NCBI GenBank assembly: GCA_021307315.1
Contig: JAJSPD010000024.1
Span: forward strand, 248,001 to 312,000
Length of the DNA stretch: 64,000 nt
Source: Bisporella sp. PMI_857
Lineage: Eukaryota > Ascomycota > Leotiomycetes > Helotiales > Helotiaceae
Reading direction: 5' to 3'
Within the stretch, counting starts at the first letter, position 1. Every line of letters begins with the position of its first letter. Below, one piece after another: positions 1 to 12,247 of the stretch. Made by a program: the position numbers and the translations under genes. Under the pieces are notes generated by a model, which worked only from the letters and a program-made list of their open reading frames with translations, did no database searches and was not told the origin of the DNA.

Positions 1-1885
1 AATTAATCATATTTGAGAATCAACTAACTATTTCCAGGATGGGCCGGTCTGGTTGCTGCAAAGACGTAAGTTCTTTCTGCCTTGACGCTTTGAACGCTTG
101 TGTAAGCTGAGATGCTCACTACGGTAGATATTTGCAAATTGATCCTACGATTGATCTCACTATTATTGATGCTGAAAAATCTGTTGGCGGTGTCTGGTGT
201 GCTGAAAGAGTTTATCCTGGGTTCTATGCGGACAGTCCGGTAGGAAGTAACGCAATGAACTTCAAAATTCATCAGCAATTGTGAGAGACCGAGGGAAAAG
301 GCAACGTTGACAGTGTGAATAGGTTGGGCTGTTTGATTTTTCGGATCTCCCCATGAGAAATGTGATCGGTATCAAGGACTGGGCCGATCTACCTGGGAAT
401 GAAGTGCATCTGTACCTAAAAGCTTATGCGGAGAAATTCGGGCTCCTTCAACGCTTAAGACTTGAGACGAAAGTGTTGCGCGTGACAAGAAATGAGGACT
501 CGCAACGATGGGATGTAACCCTAGAGGACGGCAAGGAGATCGTGACGTGCGATAAATTGATATTGGCGACTGGTCTAACGTCGGAGCCTAAGTGGCCAGA
601 TATCCCTTATAAGGAATTCTCTGGTCTAGTGATACATTCTAAAGATGTTGGGATACATCACCAGGCTCTAACTTCGTCGAGAGTGCAGAGGGTCACTGTC
701 TATGGAGGGAACAAGTCTGCCATTGATACCATCAACCTGTGTATTCTTGCAGGCAAAAAGGTTGACTGGATCATGCGGGAGACTGGAAATGGACCTGGAA
801 TGATGATTGAGACCAGAAGGCACGGTATTCATGGCGCCGCTCTCGTTGGACGCTGGAAGAATATCTTTACCCCATCTATTTTCTCCACGGACTCCTTCTG
901 GTATCGATTACTGCACAGTGGGAAAAGTAGCTTTGGAACCTGGGTTTTCAAGCGCTTTTGGCATAAAGCCAGCACTGTTCCGCTCAGCATGGAGCCATAT
1001 AAGACAAGAAGCGAGAACATTGAACAGTTATATCCGGAAACAAGAGAGTGAGTCTGTTGTTTTACATCAATGAGAGCATGTGGCTTATCATTAATTAGCG
1101 CCTTGTTCTTCACGGCATCGATATCTGCTCTTCACGGCAATGAGGAATTCGTCAAGCAGCTTCACAGCGGAGAACTGATCACAGTTCACCGAGCAACTAT
1201 CACATCCGTCCATGATTCCAACGTGTCTCTATCCACTGGAGTTGACCTACCCTCAGACGCGGTCGTATTTGCGACGGGTTGGGACCACGCATGCAAGGTT
1301 CTTGATCCTTCGGCCGCCATTGAACTGGGAATCTCCGCCCCTTTAGAAGCGCAAGATGTCCAAACCGCAAATTACTGGGCCGATCTCCACACCAAAGCCG
1401 ACGCTGACGTCTTGGGAACCCTCCCGGTTCTCGGCCATCCACCGGCATACAACAAGAAACCCGTCACGCAAACACCAACCCGGCTCTATCGACACATCCT
1501 CCCCACAGCTCTTGCAGCCAAAGACGACCATTCTTTGATCTTCCTCGGACAGGTCACCAGCATCATGACCTCTATCTACGCTGAGGTCGCCGCGCTGTGG
1601 GGTGTGGCGTGGATGGAAGATCTTTTGGGGAAGACACACCCGCTGCCATCAAAGGAGGACATGGACTATGAGATCGCGAGGGTAAATGCTTGGTGCGCAA
1701 GGAGGTATCTTGTGAGAGGGGACACGCGGTCGATTGCCTCGGCGGAGATCCAGCACGTTGTCGATCTCTTGATGAAGGATTTGGGACTGGGAGCGCATCG
1801 GAAGGGGTGGTTGATGGATGCGATCGTGCCATACCGCGCACAGGATTATAAGGGAATCGTAGAGGATGTGCTTCGTGGATCATGA
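1..1885 (+). CDS. Flavin-containing monooxygenase-like protein, 5' end outside window
   Basis: Partial multi-exon gene; visible exons 38-65, 128-239, 323-1047 and 1099-1885, with bases 1-37 being the end of an upstream intron (CTAAC branch site, CAG acceptor). Joined in frame they read as an FAD/NADPH oxygenase of the FMO/Baeyer-Villiger type: the tail of the N-terminal dinucleotide fold (GWAGLVAAKTY), GGVW, then FDFSDLPM, LILATGL before the second Rossmann part (VYGGNKSAID), and the late FATGW motif (VFATGWDHACKVL). The first GxG glycines lie left of the window. Such enzymes insert one oxygen atom into an N-, S- or carbonyl-containing substrate using NADPH; the substrate cannot be read from sequence. 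The introns are 62, 83 and 51 bp and all frames close, so the gene looks intact. It ends 124 bp before the stop of the convergent permease gene. Confidence 0.85.
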
Positions 1886-2009
1886 TTTGTAGGTACTACA
1901 GCTGCGCCTTGGACTGCCGAAATCTTCAGTCGGGATATTTGAGCGTTTCAAAAATGACTTGGTCTGCTTATGTCGAAGCTAAATTACTCTGCATATTCAG
2001 TAATATATT

Positions 2010-3780
2010 CTACAAAATCCACCTCAGGGTACTCCTCAACCTCCCTTTGACAGTCTTCTCCTCTACCTCCTCCTTCAGATCGTCGTCAGTAGGAACATAA
2101 ACATCAGTATCCAAATCCATTTCCGCATACCCCACAATCTTCGTGCCTTTCAGCAACTTCCAGCCAACATACATCACCAACATAAGCGGGAGCTCAATAT
2201 AATAGCTCACGAAGTCCACGCCATGGAATCCGCCTTTGAAACTACTCCAGCCCTGCACCAGGACCAAGACGATATTAAGAATGACACAGATATAGGGGCC
2301 CCAAGGGTATGTCCAGTTCTTGAACGGAAGCTTGTGCGCAAGACCACGCGATTCGATAGCGCCGCGGAAGCGGATCGACGCGAGTCCGATTGCGATCCAT
2401 GCTAGCTGGTTGGAGACGCCGATGAGGTTCTGGAGCCAAGTCCAGAGCTGGCCGGCTCCGATGTAGGAGGCGCCGAAGCAGAGCCCGCTGATAGCGCTTG
2501 TTGATAGCACCGCAATCCAGGGGACGCGGTTGCGGTTTAATTTTCCGAAAATTTGTGGCGCGTGCTTGTTTTGCGCTAGTGTGTAGAGCAGTCTGGTGCC
2601 CGCAAACAAAGCGTGGTTCCCAGCTGAGATGACAGACGTCGTGATTACGGCGTTGATGAATGAGCCTGCGGCTTTAGAGCCGGCCATTTGGAATACAAGC
2701 GTAAAAGGGGAGGTGGCAGAGGATTTAGTGGAGAGCCCAGGTGTATTGTATGGGACGTTGAGGCCGATTAGAAGGACGGAAATGATATAGAAGAGGAGGA
2801 TGCGCCAGAACACATTTTTGACGACGCGTGGAAGATTCTTGGTGGGATTTTTTGTCTCGCCGGCTGTGATGGCTATACTTTCTGTGCCTCCGTCTATATT
2901 ATTTAGTATAAGTAAAACGTGCTTAGGAAGGTGCCATAGAGAACTCACATGCGAATGAAGCCGTGACAAAGACGGATGCAAATCCGCCTATGCCGCCTAC
3001 AAATGGTGCATCTCCAATATACCAAGCTTTGTCGCCAAGATAGGTATGAGACGTATTTCCACCACAATTGACAACAATTCCTAAAATGATAAATATCTTG
3101 GCAAGTCAGTTTCGATCCAGTCGCATATGAACAAAAGTACCTACAATGATGGTAACAACTTTCAGTAAGCTCAACCAGTATTCGAGCTACACTAGTATCA
3201 GTATCAGTCGTTCATTAACACTCAATTTGTGACTCGCCTCGCCATATGCTCGAACAGTGATGATGTTCGCTGCAATCAGAAATCCCCAAAAGATCAGAGC
3301 AATCGCCCAGCCAGGAAAACCCGTGTCCCAATATGCAAAGACCAGCTGCAACGCGACCAAATCTGACGCAGTGCTGACCGCATCATTGAACCAGTAGTTC
3401 CACGTGAGCGCAAAGCCCAGACTATCATCGACATATCTCCCTGCAAACGAACAAAAGCTCCCAGCAATGGGAACATATGCAGCCATTTCCCCGAGAGCAA
3501 GCATAGTTAGGAAAACGATGGCACCGACGATAGAGTATGCAATCAGCATGGATCCTGGCCCGCCTGTCGCGAGAGACTTTCCTGTTCCTAGAAAAAGTCC
3601 AGTGCCTATCGTGCCCCCAATAGCTATCATTTGGACCTGTCGCGCTGAAAGCTTCCGTGCGAGCTTGTCAGAAACGACTGGATGCGCAGAGTCATCAAAG
3701 GCTTCTGATCTCTCGACATCTTGCTCCCAGTTCTTCCCAATTGGAGGGGGACCAGAAGTCTCCGAGACTCGACCCGCCAT
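2010..3780 (-). CDS. Amino-acid permease (APC superfamily, yeast AAT/YAT type)
   Basis: Plasma-membrane amino acid/proton symporter, 538 residues from four exons: 3780-3238, 3186-3145, 3096-2949, 2893-2010 (1617 nt). The N-terminal cytosolic tail leads into the family signature of TM1 (IAIGGTIGTGLFLGTGKSL), followed by GGPGSMLIAYSIVG, LGEMAAYVPIAGSF in TM2-TM3, TESIAITAGETKNP in the TM6-7 loop and SAGNHALFAGTRLLYTLA. Hydrophobic blocks fit about 12 membrane helices, the normal number. The family transports broad or acidic amino acids (Gap1/Dip5/Agp-like); specificity is not readable. Intron 1 (3187-3237) appears to be a GC-AG intron: only a GCGAGT donor right after GAG keeps the conserved reading frame into LEYWLSLLK. 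Introns 2 and 3 are GT-AG. The ATG at 3780 is the first in frame. Confidence 0.9.
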
Positions 3781-4407
3781 TTTGATGGTCTAGATGTGAT
3801 TGTGCTCTTGAGCGATGCGCAGGGGAAGTGACATCTGGGGTTTTATGGAATTATAAAAGATAAAGCTGTAAAAGGAATGGGAACTCGAGTGGAAGACTGA
3901 ATTTTTATCATGGTGGATTGTGGCGGAAGCTAGGTTATTGCGTGCTATTGTGCTGACACTACAGAATTTCGATCTCCACGCCAAGACCGTTTTTGAACTT
4001 GAAAAAGGCTTAAAGTACGTAAGAGGTCTTGGCGAAGAACAAGTTCGTTCTTGTACTGGACAATAAGCGCAATAGCGGTACATTGCTGGTGCTTAAAGTG
4101 AGTACCAGGCCAATCGCAGGTTGCTAATCTGGCATTGCAGTTCTGACGCTAGCATTCGCAGGTGGGTGTGAAGCTTGAACAAATCTAGCCGTACCACTCA
4201 GCCGGTACTCATGTAAGACGCCAGACTACTAGCTCATCTTATACATAGTCTCAGATCTAAAGAAAACAACCCATCTGAGCTTCCCTGGAGCCCCAAGGAA
4301 GTGACTAAAGTCCAAATCGAAGACATCCAAGGCTAAGCTTAATTGGCGCCGAGGACGGGAGTGGCGTCTGGAGAGCACTAGAAAGAGCACAGTCCAGTTG
4401 AGATATT

Positions 4408-4418
4408 GTTCACGTGAT
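4408..4418. promoter_or_regulatory. E-box-like element, copy 1 (GTTCACGTGAT)
   Basis: The 11-mer GTTCACGTGAT contains the bHLH core CACGTG in the TCACGTGA context favoured by Cbf1/SREBP/USF-type factors. An identical copy lies 140 bp downstream at 4548-4558. It sits about 0.63 kb upstream of the permease start. Function is inferred from the motif only. Confidence 0.4.
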
Positions 4419-4547
4419 TAGTCGAGCTACAGGCGTGTTAGCGTTTGAAACAAATGTAAAGAAACCCATATAACTCTGAATCTTGTAATTTTGACTACCA
4501 ATTGCGGCTGCCTCTTGATAGGAACTGTTAGGCGATACTGCAAGCAA

Positions 4548-4558
4548 GTTCACGTGAT
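4548..4558. promoter_or_regulatory. E-box-like element, copy 2 (GTTCACGTGAT)
   Basis: Identical to the 11-mer at 4408-4418, same orientation. Exact repetition of 11 bases around a bHLH core in one intergenic region suggests paired binding sites rather than chance. Confidence 0.4.
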
Positions 4559-5329
4559 CAACCGATGTCAAGCTCACTATCCCAAGATCCACTCGCTAAT
4601 CTGTGTCGAACAACAAATCGGCTTTTGCCGCGGATGGATGCGGGAAGATACTTATCAGTCATCCCTCATCCCACCGTTATTAAATATACAATACATTCAT
4701 ACACTAGTGCTACCAGGAACCAACACCTCGGAGACATGGGCTCTTTGTGTCAACAGCGTGGCACCCTTGACGGCAAGACGCGTTTACACCTAACGCACAA
4801 GAAATTGGCGAATGCGATTGGTGTCCACATACTGCACTGTGCATAACTCCAGGAAATATCCCAGCCCTACCCCAGCCCTTCCCCCTCATGGTCCTTGGAT
4901 ATTAGATTTTAGACCTTCCATCGTTGAAGAGGCGTTTCCGGGACCTCCCTACTCTTGCAAAACTGCTGCGAGACGAACTCAAATTTGTGTCGTTTCAGAT
5001 GGGCAAGAAACGTAGGAGAATGAACAAGCAGTCCCGACCAAAATAATGCCTAAACCTCAAAGCACAACAAAGCTCCTCTGCTCTAAAATTTGTCGCTTTC
5101 GAATATCGGGACATACCAAGCATTGCTATAGACATGATCGGAGATTGTCCAAGGAGGGTGTGTCGTGGCACAATTATTGATTCAAGTGGATCATGATCCA
5201 TCGTGTAGCCCGTTCTAGATGACCCAAACTATACAAAGTTATCCATAAGCACTTTTCTCTTTACCTCTTCACGTATCAGCAAACCTTCACCCTTTCTTTC
5301 TGTTCTTCTTTCTTTGGTGAATTCTCGCG

Positions 5330-6455
5330 ATGCTCACTTCTGCTTTGAATGCGGGCTTGAAAGCCCTCACGATCCTGACTGCAGCAACGTTTGTTAAAGC
5401 AAGCCCTATTAGCAGTGGAATCGAGGCACGATCAGTCCTCCCTTTGACTGTCAACACGATATACCAAGGCGCGATTCCAACATGGCACGAGAACCTGGCA
5501 GTCCGCACCAACGGACAACTGGTCGTGACACGCATGGACGGACCGATCATTGAGCAGGTTGATCCAACAGGAGCCATTCCTCCCGTGATAATCAACACCT
5601 TCTCTTCCGCCTACGCAGGCTGTCTAGGGATCACGGAAACCAGCACGGATATCTTTTACGTAGTGGTAGCCGCGCCATTCGACAGCAACTTCGTCAAGAC
5701 CAGTGGAAATACCTCGGTGTTCAAGATCGACCTCACATCATTCAAAGTCAGCTCTGCAGGCGCGGTGCTCACGCCCGCTGTGATCACCAAGGTGGTTGAT
5801 CTCCCAGACGCCGGGTTCCTCAATGGCATGATCACGCTCAACGCATCGGCCGGCCTCCTCCTCATCGCAGACTCCTACAACGGCTGGGTCTACCGGCTGA
5901 ATGTCAAGACCGGCGCCTACACCGTCGTTATAAACGACGCCAAGATGAAATACCTGCCCGGCGCCATCACCAACCTGGGCATCAACGGCATCAAGCTCCG
6001 CGGCAGCTATCTCTACTTCTCCAACACCGGGAACCCCATCTTCAGCCGCATCCCCATCAACAGCGTCGGCGTGCCCACGGGCGCATCTGAGGTCGTGGCC
6101 AGCATCCTGCAGGTTGATGACTTTGTGTTCCGCAGCGATGGCACGGCGTGGTTGGCCCAGAACCAGATCCAGAGTCTGAGCGTGGTGGCCGGTGGACAGG
6201 CGGAGCTGGTCGCAGGCAACAACTACTCAACCGTGTTGGCTGGTGTGACAGCGGCCCAGTTCGGAAGGACGAGCGCGACGTGCAACATCCTGTATCTGAC
6301 TACCAATGGAGGTATGTGTTTCCCTTGGATCCTGTTTGATTTCGCCCTATGCTGACACTGTAAAAGGTTTGGCTGTCCCTGTGAATGGATCGGTGATTAC
6401 TGGAGGCAAGATCGCTTACATCGATACCAGCGTTTACACTGGCATAGGCTCATGA
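5330..6455 (+). CDS. Secreted SMP-30/gluconolactonase-like six-bladed beta-propeller protein
   Basis: 356 residues from exons 5330-6311 and 6367-6455 (intron 55 bp, GTATGT...AAAG). The N-terminus has a signal peptide: Met, Lys at residue 12, a hydrophobic stretch ending near ATFVKASP, then a possible dibasic-free propeptide. The body shows the regularly spaced strands of an NHL/SMP-30 propeller, for example NGMITLNASAGLLLIADS and GWVYRLNVKTG, which matches the conserved N-G and D-S of gluconolactonase-like lactonases in fungi. Members hydrolyse sugar lactones or organophosphate esters with a divalent metal, but many secreted fungal copies have no known substrate. Asn-X-Ser/Thr sites are consistent with secretion. 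The second exon restores the conserved C-terminal strand (GKIAYIDTSVY); without splicing the frame runs into an unrelated tail. Confidence 0.85.
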
Positions 6456-7020
6456 GAAAAGTTATGATTTTCTAGCATTTATGAAGAATGACTTCTAAGG
6501 CTTCTATCATTTGTACATATTCTATAGACATGCTTTAATGTGACAAGCCTGAACGATACAAGCCCCGCTCCTTCTGTGCCTTCTTCCAATTGCCTCGCCC
6601 ATAGCAGTAGAGCAAGCAGGACAAAGTGCTGCTCTATCCTGGGCATCTTGTTCCTGGCGTAGGAGGGCAATCCTGCAGGCTGCTTGGGCTGACTTGACCA
6701 ACTTCAAACCCCACGATTTCTCGCCCCACCGAAGCCGATAATGTTTCAGGGAAAAGGAATATGGAGATTATTCGCTAATTAGCTTGGACCTGCACCTGAA
6801 CAGAGTGCTTAGTGCGAACCGGTAATTTAGACTTTGGTAGTTATGTTACATAGCTTTTGGCCACGGGCGCCACCTTATCTTACATTTTTTTTACAAAAAT
6901 GAAAAATATTCGGCGTCAGCGCCCCCATGTCCTCACCACCCGAGGAGAAGCAAAGTCTCTGGTACCCCGGTTTCTTGCTAAGAGTCCTGGGCTGAATTAA
7001 AACCAAAATTTCCTCCCATG
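6456..7020. other. Intergenic, between convergent genes
   Basis: 565 bp between the stop codons of the propeller gene and the leftward rhodopsin-like gene. I see only 3' untranslated sequence and A/T-rich runs around 6880-6905; no gene is supported. Confidence 0.6.
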
Positions 7021-8597
7021 CTACCTCCTCCCCATGCCCAACCTCGACTCCGCTCTCGCATCCGTCCAAGCCCCCGCCTTCGCTGTCGGTTCAGGCGTCC
7101 CGGTCGTGGAATTCTTTCGCTCGTAATTGATCTCATATGTCGTCTCCATCATGATGTTCTTCCTGATCTCACCCGTTTCCTTGTCGATTCTCGCGGCGTC
7201 AGTAGGCAAGATATTCTCCTTACTATCGTTCTCGATGCCCGTCTCGAGATCGCCGCTATGGAGTCGTGCGCCTTTGCTACCTTTCGAGGAGAAGCGGTGC
7301 GAGAGCTCGTAGGATTTCTGGGCGGCGGTTGTAGCGGTGGATTTTGCCCGCATGAAGAGCGGGCGGATTAGGGGGACAGACGCAGCGATGTTAACTAGTG
7401 TGCATTCGACGCTAGACGGAAGGTTAGGAATGGTTAACAGGAGGAAGGAGAAGAGAAGCCTTACATGACCCAGGTAAAGAAGGGAACTGTGTTAACTGTT
7501 GGCATTAATTAGTGATCGTCCGTTCGAAGGCTGGCGGCTAGTCTTACAGGTGAAATCTCCTCGTTGTCCCAGAGATTGTAGTTGAACGGTCTTGATTATG
7601 CATGCGACAAATGCACTGGTTTGTATATCAGTGACCTGACGGCCATTGAAACGACAGACAAAGATGCTTACAAGATACTTAGGCCGAGCAGGAAGCCTAA
7701 ACCGATTTTAAGGCGTATGGTCATTTGAAGTTTCCAGAAAATAGCCATTGGCAATATCGTCAAGATGAGGTCCGTAGCAGAGTTCAGAGCTATGTGCTAG
7801 CTCAGTATAAGGAATATCGTTGGACATTTTATTACGTACCACCTTGGGCGAATCCAGTATACTGTATTGCGTTAGAAAATGGGTAATGATAATTAGCTAG
7901 GCACTTACAGTCTGTACATTCGGACTCCAGCAGCTTCCTGGGTGACCAGCGTGATCCCACAGCGTCTGCACATCTTCGCATTGGACATAAATCAGGATAA
8001 GAGTCAAAGCGTTCACTACTAAGGATTGCCAGAATAAAAACCAGAGACCAGCTCGTCGCCAGGCGTTTGTGCCGAAGAGCTGTAGCATCAGACAAATGAA
8101 AGACATCCGTCCAAAACTAGGCGCCATAACTCCTGTTAAGCATAGACGGTTAGTATGGCATTAGAGAAAGATGAAGGAAGTGTTACCAAATGCTTGTCCT
8201 ATGAAGTTATATTTGATGGCATATATTCGTTGGTGGTCGTCAAGGAAGAAGAAGTGGCGGCCGAGACCATAGTGATGCTGTATGGTGAGGCACGTACACA
8301 GTCCAATGCCACAAAACTATGCTGGTCAATATTTTGAAGGCGGAAGAATGTCTTTACTCACCACACTAAGTGCCATCATTGCTTCGCCTAGGTGGGAGAT
8401 CTTGCTCTGCTGCCGAACCACTACAAGTTGCACGTATAATCGCAATGAAACAACGACAATAGTGATTGCATAAAGTGTCCAGATTGTTCTTATCATCGCA
8501 CCACCTACGCTGATATTAAGTGTGTGAGCTCACAATACTGCCATATTGGAAACCTACCGATATTGACATCAGGCCCATCTGGCTTTGGGATATCCAT
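7021..8597 (-). CDS. Seven-TM fungal rhodopsin-like (PTH11-type) integral membrane protein
   Basis: 388 residues from nine exons: 8597-8558, 8504-8362, 8316-8187, 8132-7909, 7861-7840, 7789-7672, 7615-7548, 7495-7465, 7411-7021 (1167 nt). All eight introns are GT-AG, 45-60 bp. The protein has the layout of the Fung_rhodopsin family: TM1 (LYAITIVVVSLRLYVQL), HHYGLGRH after TM2, LMLQLFGTNAWRRA, a Trp/Cys segment (CWSPNVQ), then GFAQGALNSATDLILTILP, RLKIGLGFLLGLSI and FFTWVIVECTLVNI, and a charged cytosolic tail of about 100 residues. Relatives include the Pth11 group of surface sensors, but most have no known ligand. Exons 5 and 8 are only 22 and 31 nt. The gene is internally complete, with the ATG chosen because it gives a short polar N-terminus before TM1. 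Confidence 0.85.
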
Positions 8598-11500
8598 CCC
8601 GATCTAGAGAGAGTGGATGGGAGATAGACACAAAATGCTAATGTTCGAGAGAGAATGGGCCCGCCCCGTCAGAAGAGATGCTGATCTCACTCCTCTAGAG
8701 GAATGATCAGATGGAAGATGTGCATATCTTTAAAGACCCAAGAAATGTTATCTCTTCAGGGATGGATCTAGATTCTATTAATGCTTGATTTTTCCTTCAC
8801 GATCCTTGACAGGAGTGATCTGCTATGCAGGCGGCAATACTCCCCATATGAGGAAACGGTTGCGTGGTCTTCACGCAGGCAAAACAAGAAAGGTCTGAGG
8901 GCCATGATGTGGGTACCTGAATCCTGGGGATGGATCTTGTCCACCCGAATCTTGATGAGTGTTTATTGGATCTCTCCGGAACCCTGCAGATATCGTTCAC
9001 GCGAACTTTATCTTGCGCTGGGATGGCATACTGGAAGGTACCGTTGGCGCACAATATGGAGCCTGAGTGTTAGATCCCACGCGTTTGGTCGGTTCACAAA
9101 CGAAGGAGCCAAACTCATTTGGCGGGGATAACCTTTTGTCGTACAGCTTTATTCCCATTGGTTAGAACCCCCTCCAATTTTACTCCATACATCAGACCAT
9201 TATTGCGGCTGAAACATACCTGATATTTGAGCCAAAACGAAGCAGTAAGTAGGACACTAAGTAGAAGTGAGCGCAAAGCAATAAAGAGCCTTCTGCTACT
9301 TAAAGAATTAACACTTCCTGCATATGTCTATTGGGGACGGGGCTGGCCTTGGCGAGTGTCTTCACCCACAGTATATTTACTTTGCATGCATGTGAGAGGA
9401 GCAAGTCCTCCCCGCTTTGGGAATGCCGCCAAGACGGTTCTGAGAATTGAGGAAGACCCTTATGTGGCAAACCCATGGTCCCTGAGAAGCCATATTTCGG
9501 GGAAGTCCAACGGGGATCAAGGTTGTGTTTCCTTTCAGGGGAAACGACTTGGCATTGGAAGACCCTTACTTTTGGGAGTATTTCCAATTCCCAGTATACA
9601 AGGGTTTCGTTTGACAATCCTGGTTTGCATCCTGTACAGTACAGTACTTTGTAGCTCTACAGTACTGACCCCGCATAAAGCTTGAATACAGTACCGAAAG
9701 CTCGCCGGAAAACCTGTCACCATGTGCTATGTTCTGTCATGGGAAACCTACCAAGCACCAAGCATCCCGTTAACTCACCACGTGCACCGCAACGGGCCGG
9801 AAACGTTATCCCTGGGCGCTGCCTTGTGGAACGTGGAGTCGTAGCTCGACCCAAAAATTTATTTTCCTTCCCATGGACATGTCAAGCCTGATATCTAGTT
9901 AAGCTGCACATCTGTCTACTGGTAGACTTCTCAGCGCTCGACAATAAAAGTTGCAAAGGAGCTACCCAAATATCCCTCGCCAGTGACCCAGTCTTGCCTT
10001 ATGTATAGCACATACTGCTAGTGTGGGCATCTTGTATTTTTCCTCGTCTTCCTTCATCTAACAATTATGGCCAAATGACGATATTAGTCATGGACATTTA
10101 CTCAATATGTGCGCTCTGATACCACAATACCTTGTAGTGGCTGCATGCTGCAGCTAGTTCGGGGAACCGTTGGTAACTTTAGCTTGGTCAAAATTTCCCT
10201 AGATAGAGAGGATTCTTAGCCCCATCGCTTAGAGGTAATTTCGTACTTGGCAGATTTTCCATAATTTAAACAAACTGTAGCTTAATGTCTTACGCTCCAG
10301 GAGGCCATTCAATTTTAGACGTCTGAGGTTTTGAAATTCCTCAAGCCTCCAAGCAGAACAAGAGCTTGGAAAGGAGACGTATGCTATCCAAGAGTTTGAA
10401 GAACGAACATTGTTTACTTGAAGGCGAGAGTACCCCGGTCTTAATAATATGTAAAATTCTCCGTAAGCAAGCCACACTGATGGGAGTATTAAGGGGTGAT
10501 AAGTGAGTACCAAATCATCTGCAGTTGCTGATTGGCGGTACGAGGACATTTTAACTTCGAGAAGCAAAATTACGGAGCATCATAGAACTGAACGCGTGGA
10601 TGGGAACTAGACATATGACCATGGTGTGCTCAGGAAGCTCAAAGAGGCAGGTCAAGATATGGAAAAGCGGGAACTCCGTCAACAAGAGAGTGACATGGCG
10701 AAAGTCTCTTTCAGACGTGCATTCAAATCGATGAAATTGCAAGCACTCGAGCAGCTTGTTCCCTAGTTGAAAGCTCAATCCTCCCTCCGTACGTGCATGC
10801 CAGATATCAACAGGACTTCGACTCTCGAGTTTTGAATATTGCTGAGGCCTACATACATACTGTGCACCTGATTGAAGTTAATGTTCGTTCGCATGAAGTG
10901 GTGATTTGCCATATATGGATGAATATAGTATAATCCAATTTCTTTTGAAAGGACAACTGGACAATGCTGTGCAAACTCGCACTAACGCAAGCAATGGTAG
11001 CCAGGTCACAAGGCTGGGTACTAAGAAACCTGGAAATTGTGTATCCTCTAGACAGAAAATTTTGCTCCAACCTTCAAAAGCCATCACCAAGGGTCTCACG
11101 CCTGTTGTCTCTTCAACGTATGAAAGATTGTGGAACACTTGAATATGCCATCCTGCGCTGTTCGACGAGTTGAAAAGGCAACGCTGATGAGAGTGACCGT
11201 GCTAATTGTCTGACGCACTTGTTGAGGTAGAGAGTCTCAGGGTGGCCTCCTGCCCCCCACACAGCGTACTGTTCAGCAAGGTAGAGCCTGACGGCAACCA
11301 CAGGCTTGGCAACTAGGACTTACTGCAACATTTGTATCAATTGAAATGAGAATTTGCATTCTAATAGGCCTGTGGTGATTTCCTAGCTAGTTTAGTGATA
11401 AAAGCTCTAGAGTTTTCAAAAAGGCTCTTCGTTCTCAAACAACACTTCGGCTAAACGCTGCTTAACTTGTTCGTTATCCCAGTCCACCAGAACCTGCTCT

Positions 11501-12247
11501 TTTGACTCTTCCAATTTTCGGCATACTGGCTTTGGTGTTTTGGGGCATCAAGCTTATTTTACACTACCAACCAAAATGGTACATTTTTTTCCACGAGTTA
11601 TTAAAACAATTAGTGGTTTGGTCTCTCTTGTAATGTGAATTTTCTTCCGAGTTTAAGTCTTTTATAATGCTACTTTCAAACCCATACTTTGATTTTGAGT
11701 TCTTGGATCTTTATCTTAGTACGCGAATCTTACCTTTTGCTGCAGTTTTGTATTAAGCGACCAAGCTGGAAGACTGTGGAGGAAGATTGAATGCTCTTAG
11801 GATGAAATTGAAAGGTGCTTGTATATCTATAACTAGAAGAGAAGTGCGAAGTACTTATACTAAGTTACTATTGTTTATATTCGTTGCTCTAGAATACGGA
11901 GTAAAATAGCTTGCACATCATCAGAAAAATCGATGAGAGACTGTCCTTGGAGATTATAAAGAATGCAACCAAATGTGTAGCGATCTACAATGGCCGAGAA
12001 ATCTCGTGGGAAAGTTAAATATTGGGGTGACTAGTATGTGATTCGTAAGTCCCACCTATTCAATGACAAGCAACCCGAAAAAAAACAATTTAAGTTGCCC
12101 CGAAGCCCTCCTGTAATGGCGTACGTAGAAGCTGGGAAACAGGACGGTATGTCCTATGACTAGCGGATACAGGCATAACCAACGGTGTGTCATGAATGTC
12201 TGTAAAGCAAACGTAGGAAGTGTAACTGACTATGTGTAGGACCCGTC
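8598..12247. other. Gene-free stretch of 3.6 kb
   Basis: No open frame here has recognisable protein features and codon use looks random. Minor items: repeated TACAGTAC words at about 9635-9667, and a minus-strand open stretch of roughly 40 codons ending at 11416 with an amphipathic charged sequence (WDNEQVKQRLAEVLFENEE) that could be a fragment of an old gene or transposon. A/T content rises after about 11300. The first few hundred bases must hold the promoter of the rhodopsin-like gene. Confidence 0.5.

Larger units (their letters stand above)
3781..5329. other. Intergenic region between divergent permease and propeller genes
   Basis: 1.5 kb with only short, unsupported open frames. It must hold the promoters of the permease (leftward) and the secreted propeller protein (rightward). 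Two identical 11-bp E-box elements occur at 4408 and 4548. CT-rich sequence typical of fungal transcription starts lies at about 5260-5320 just before the rightward start codon. Confidence 0.6.

Noticed and set aside
9227..9685. Plus-strand open frame of 152 codons
   Set aside because: Starts with a non-ATG codon, mixed composition with many Cys/Trp/Arg as in random frames; no supporting signals.
11416..11545. Charged helical reading frame as a possible transposase remnant
   Set aside because: Only about 40 codons and no terminal repeats; similarity to any transposase cannot be shown without a search.
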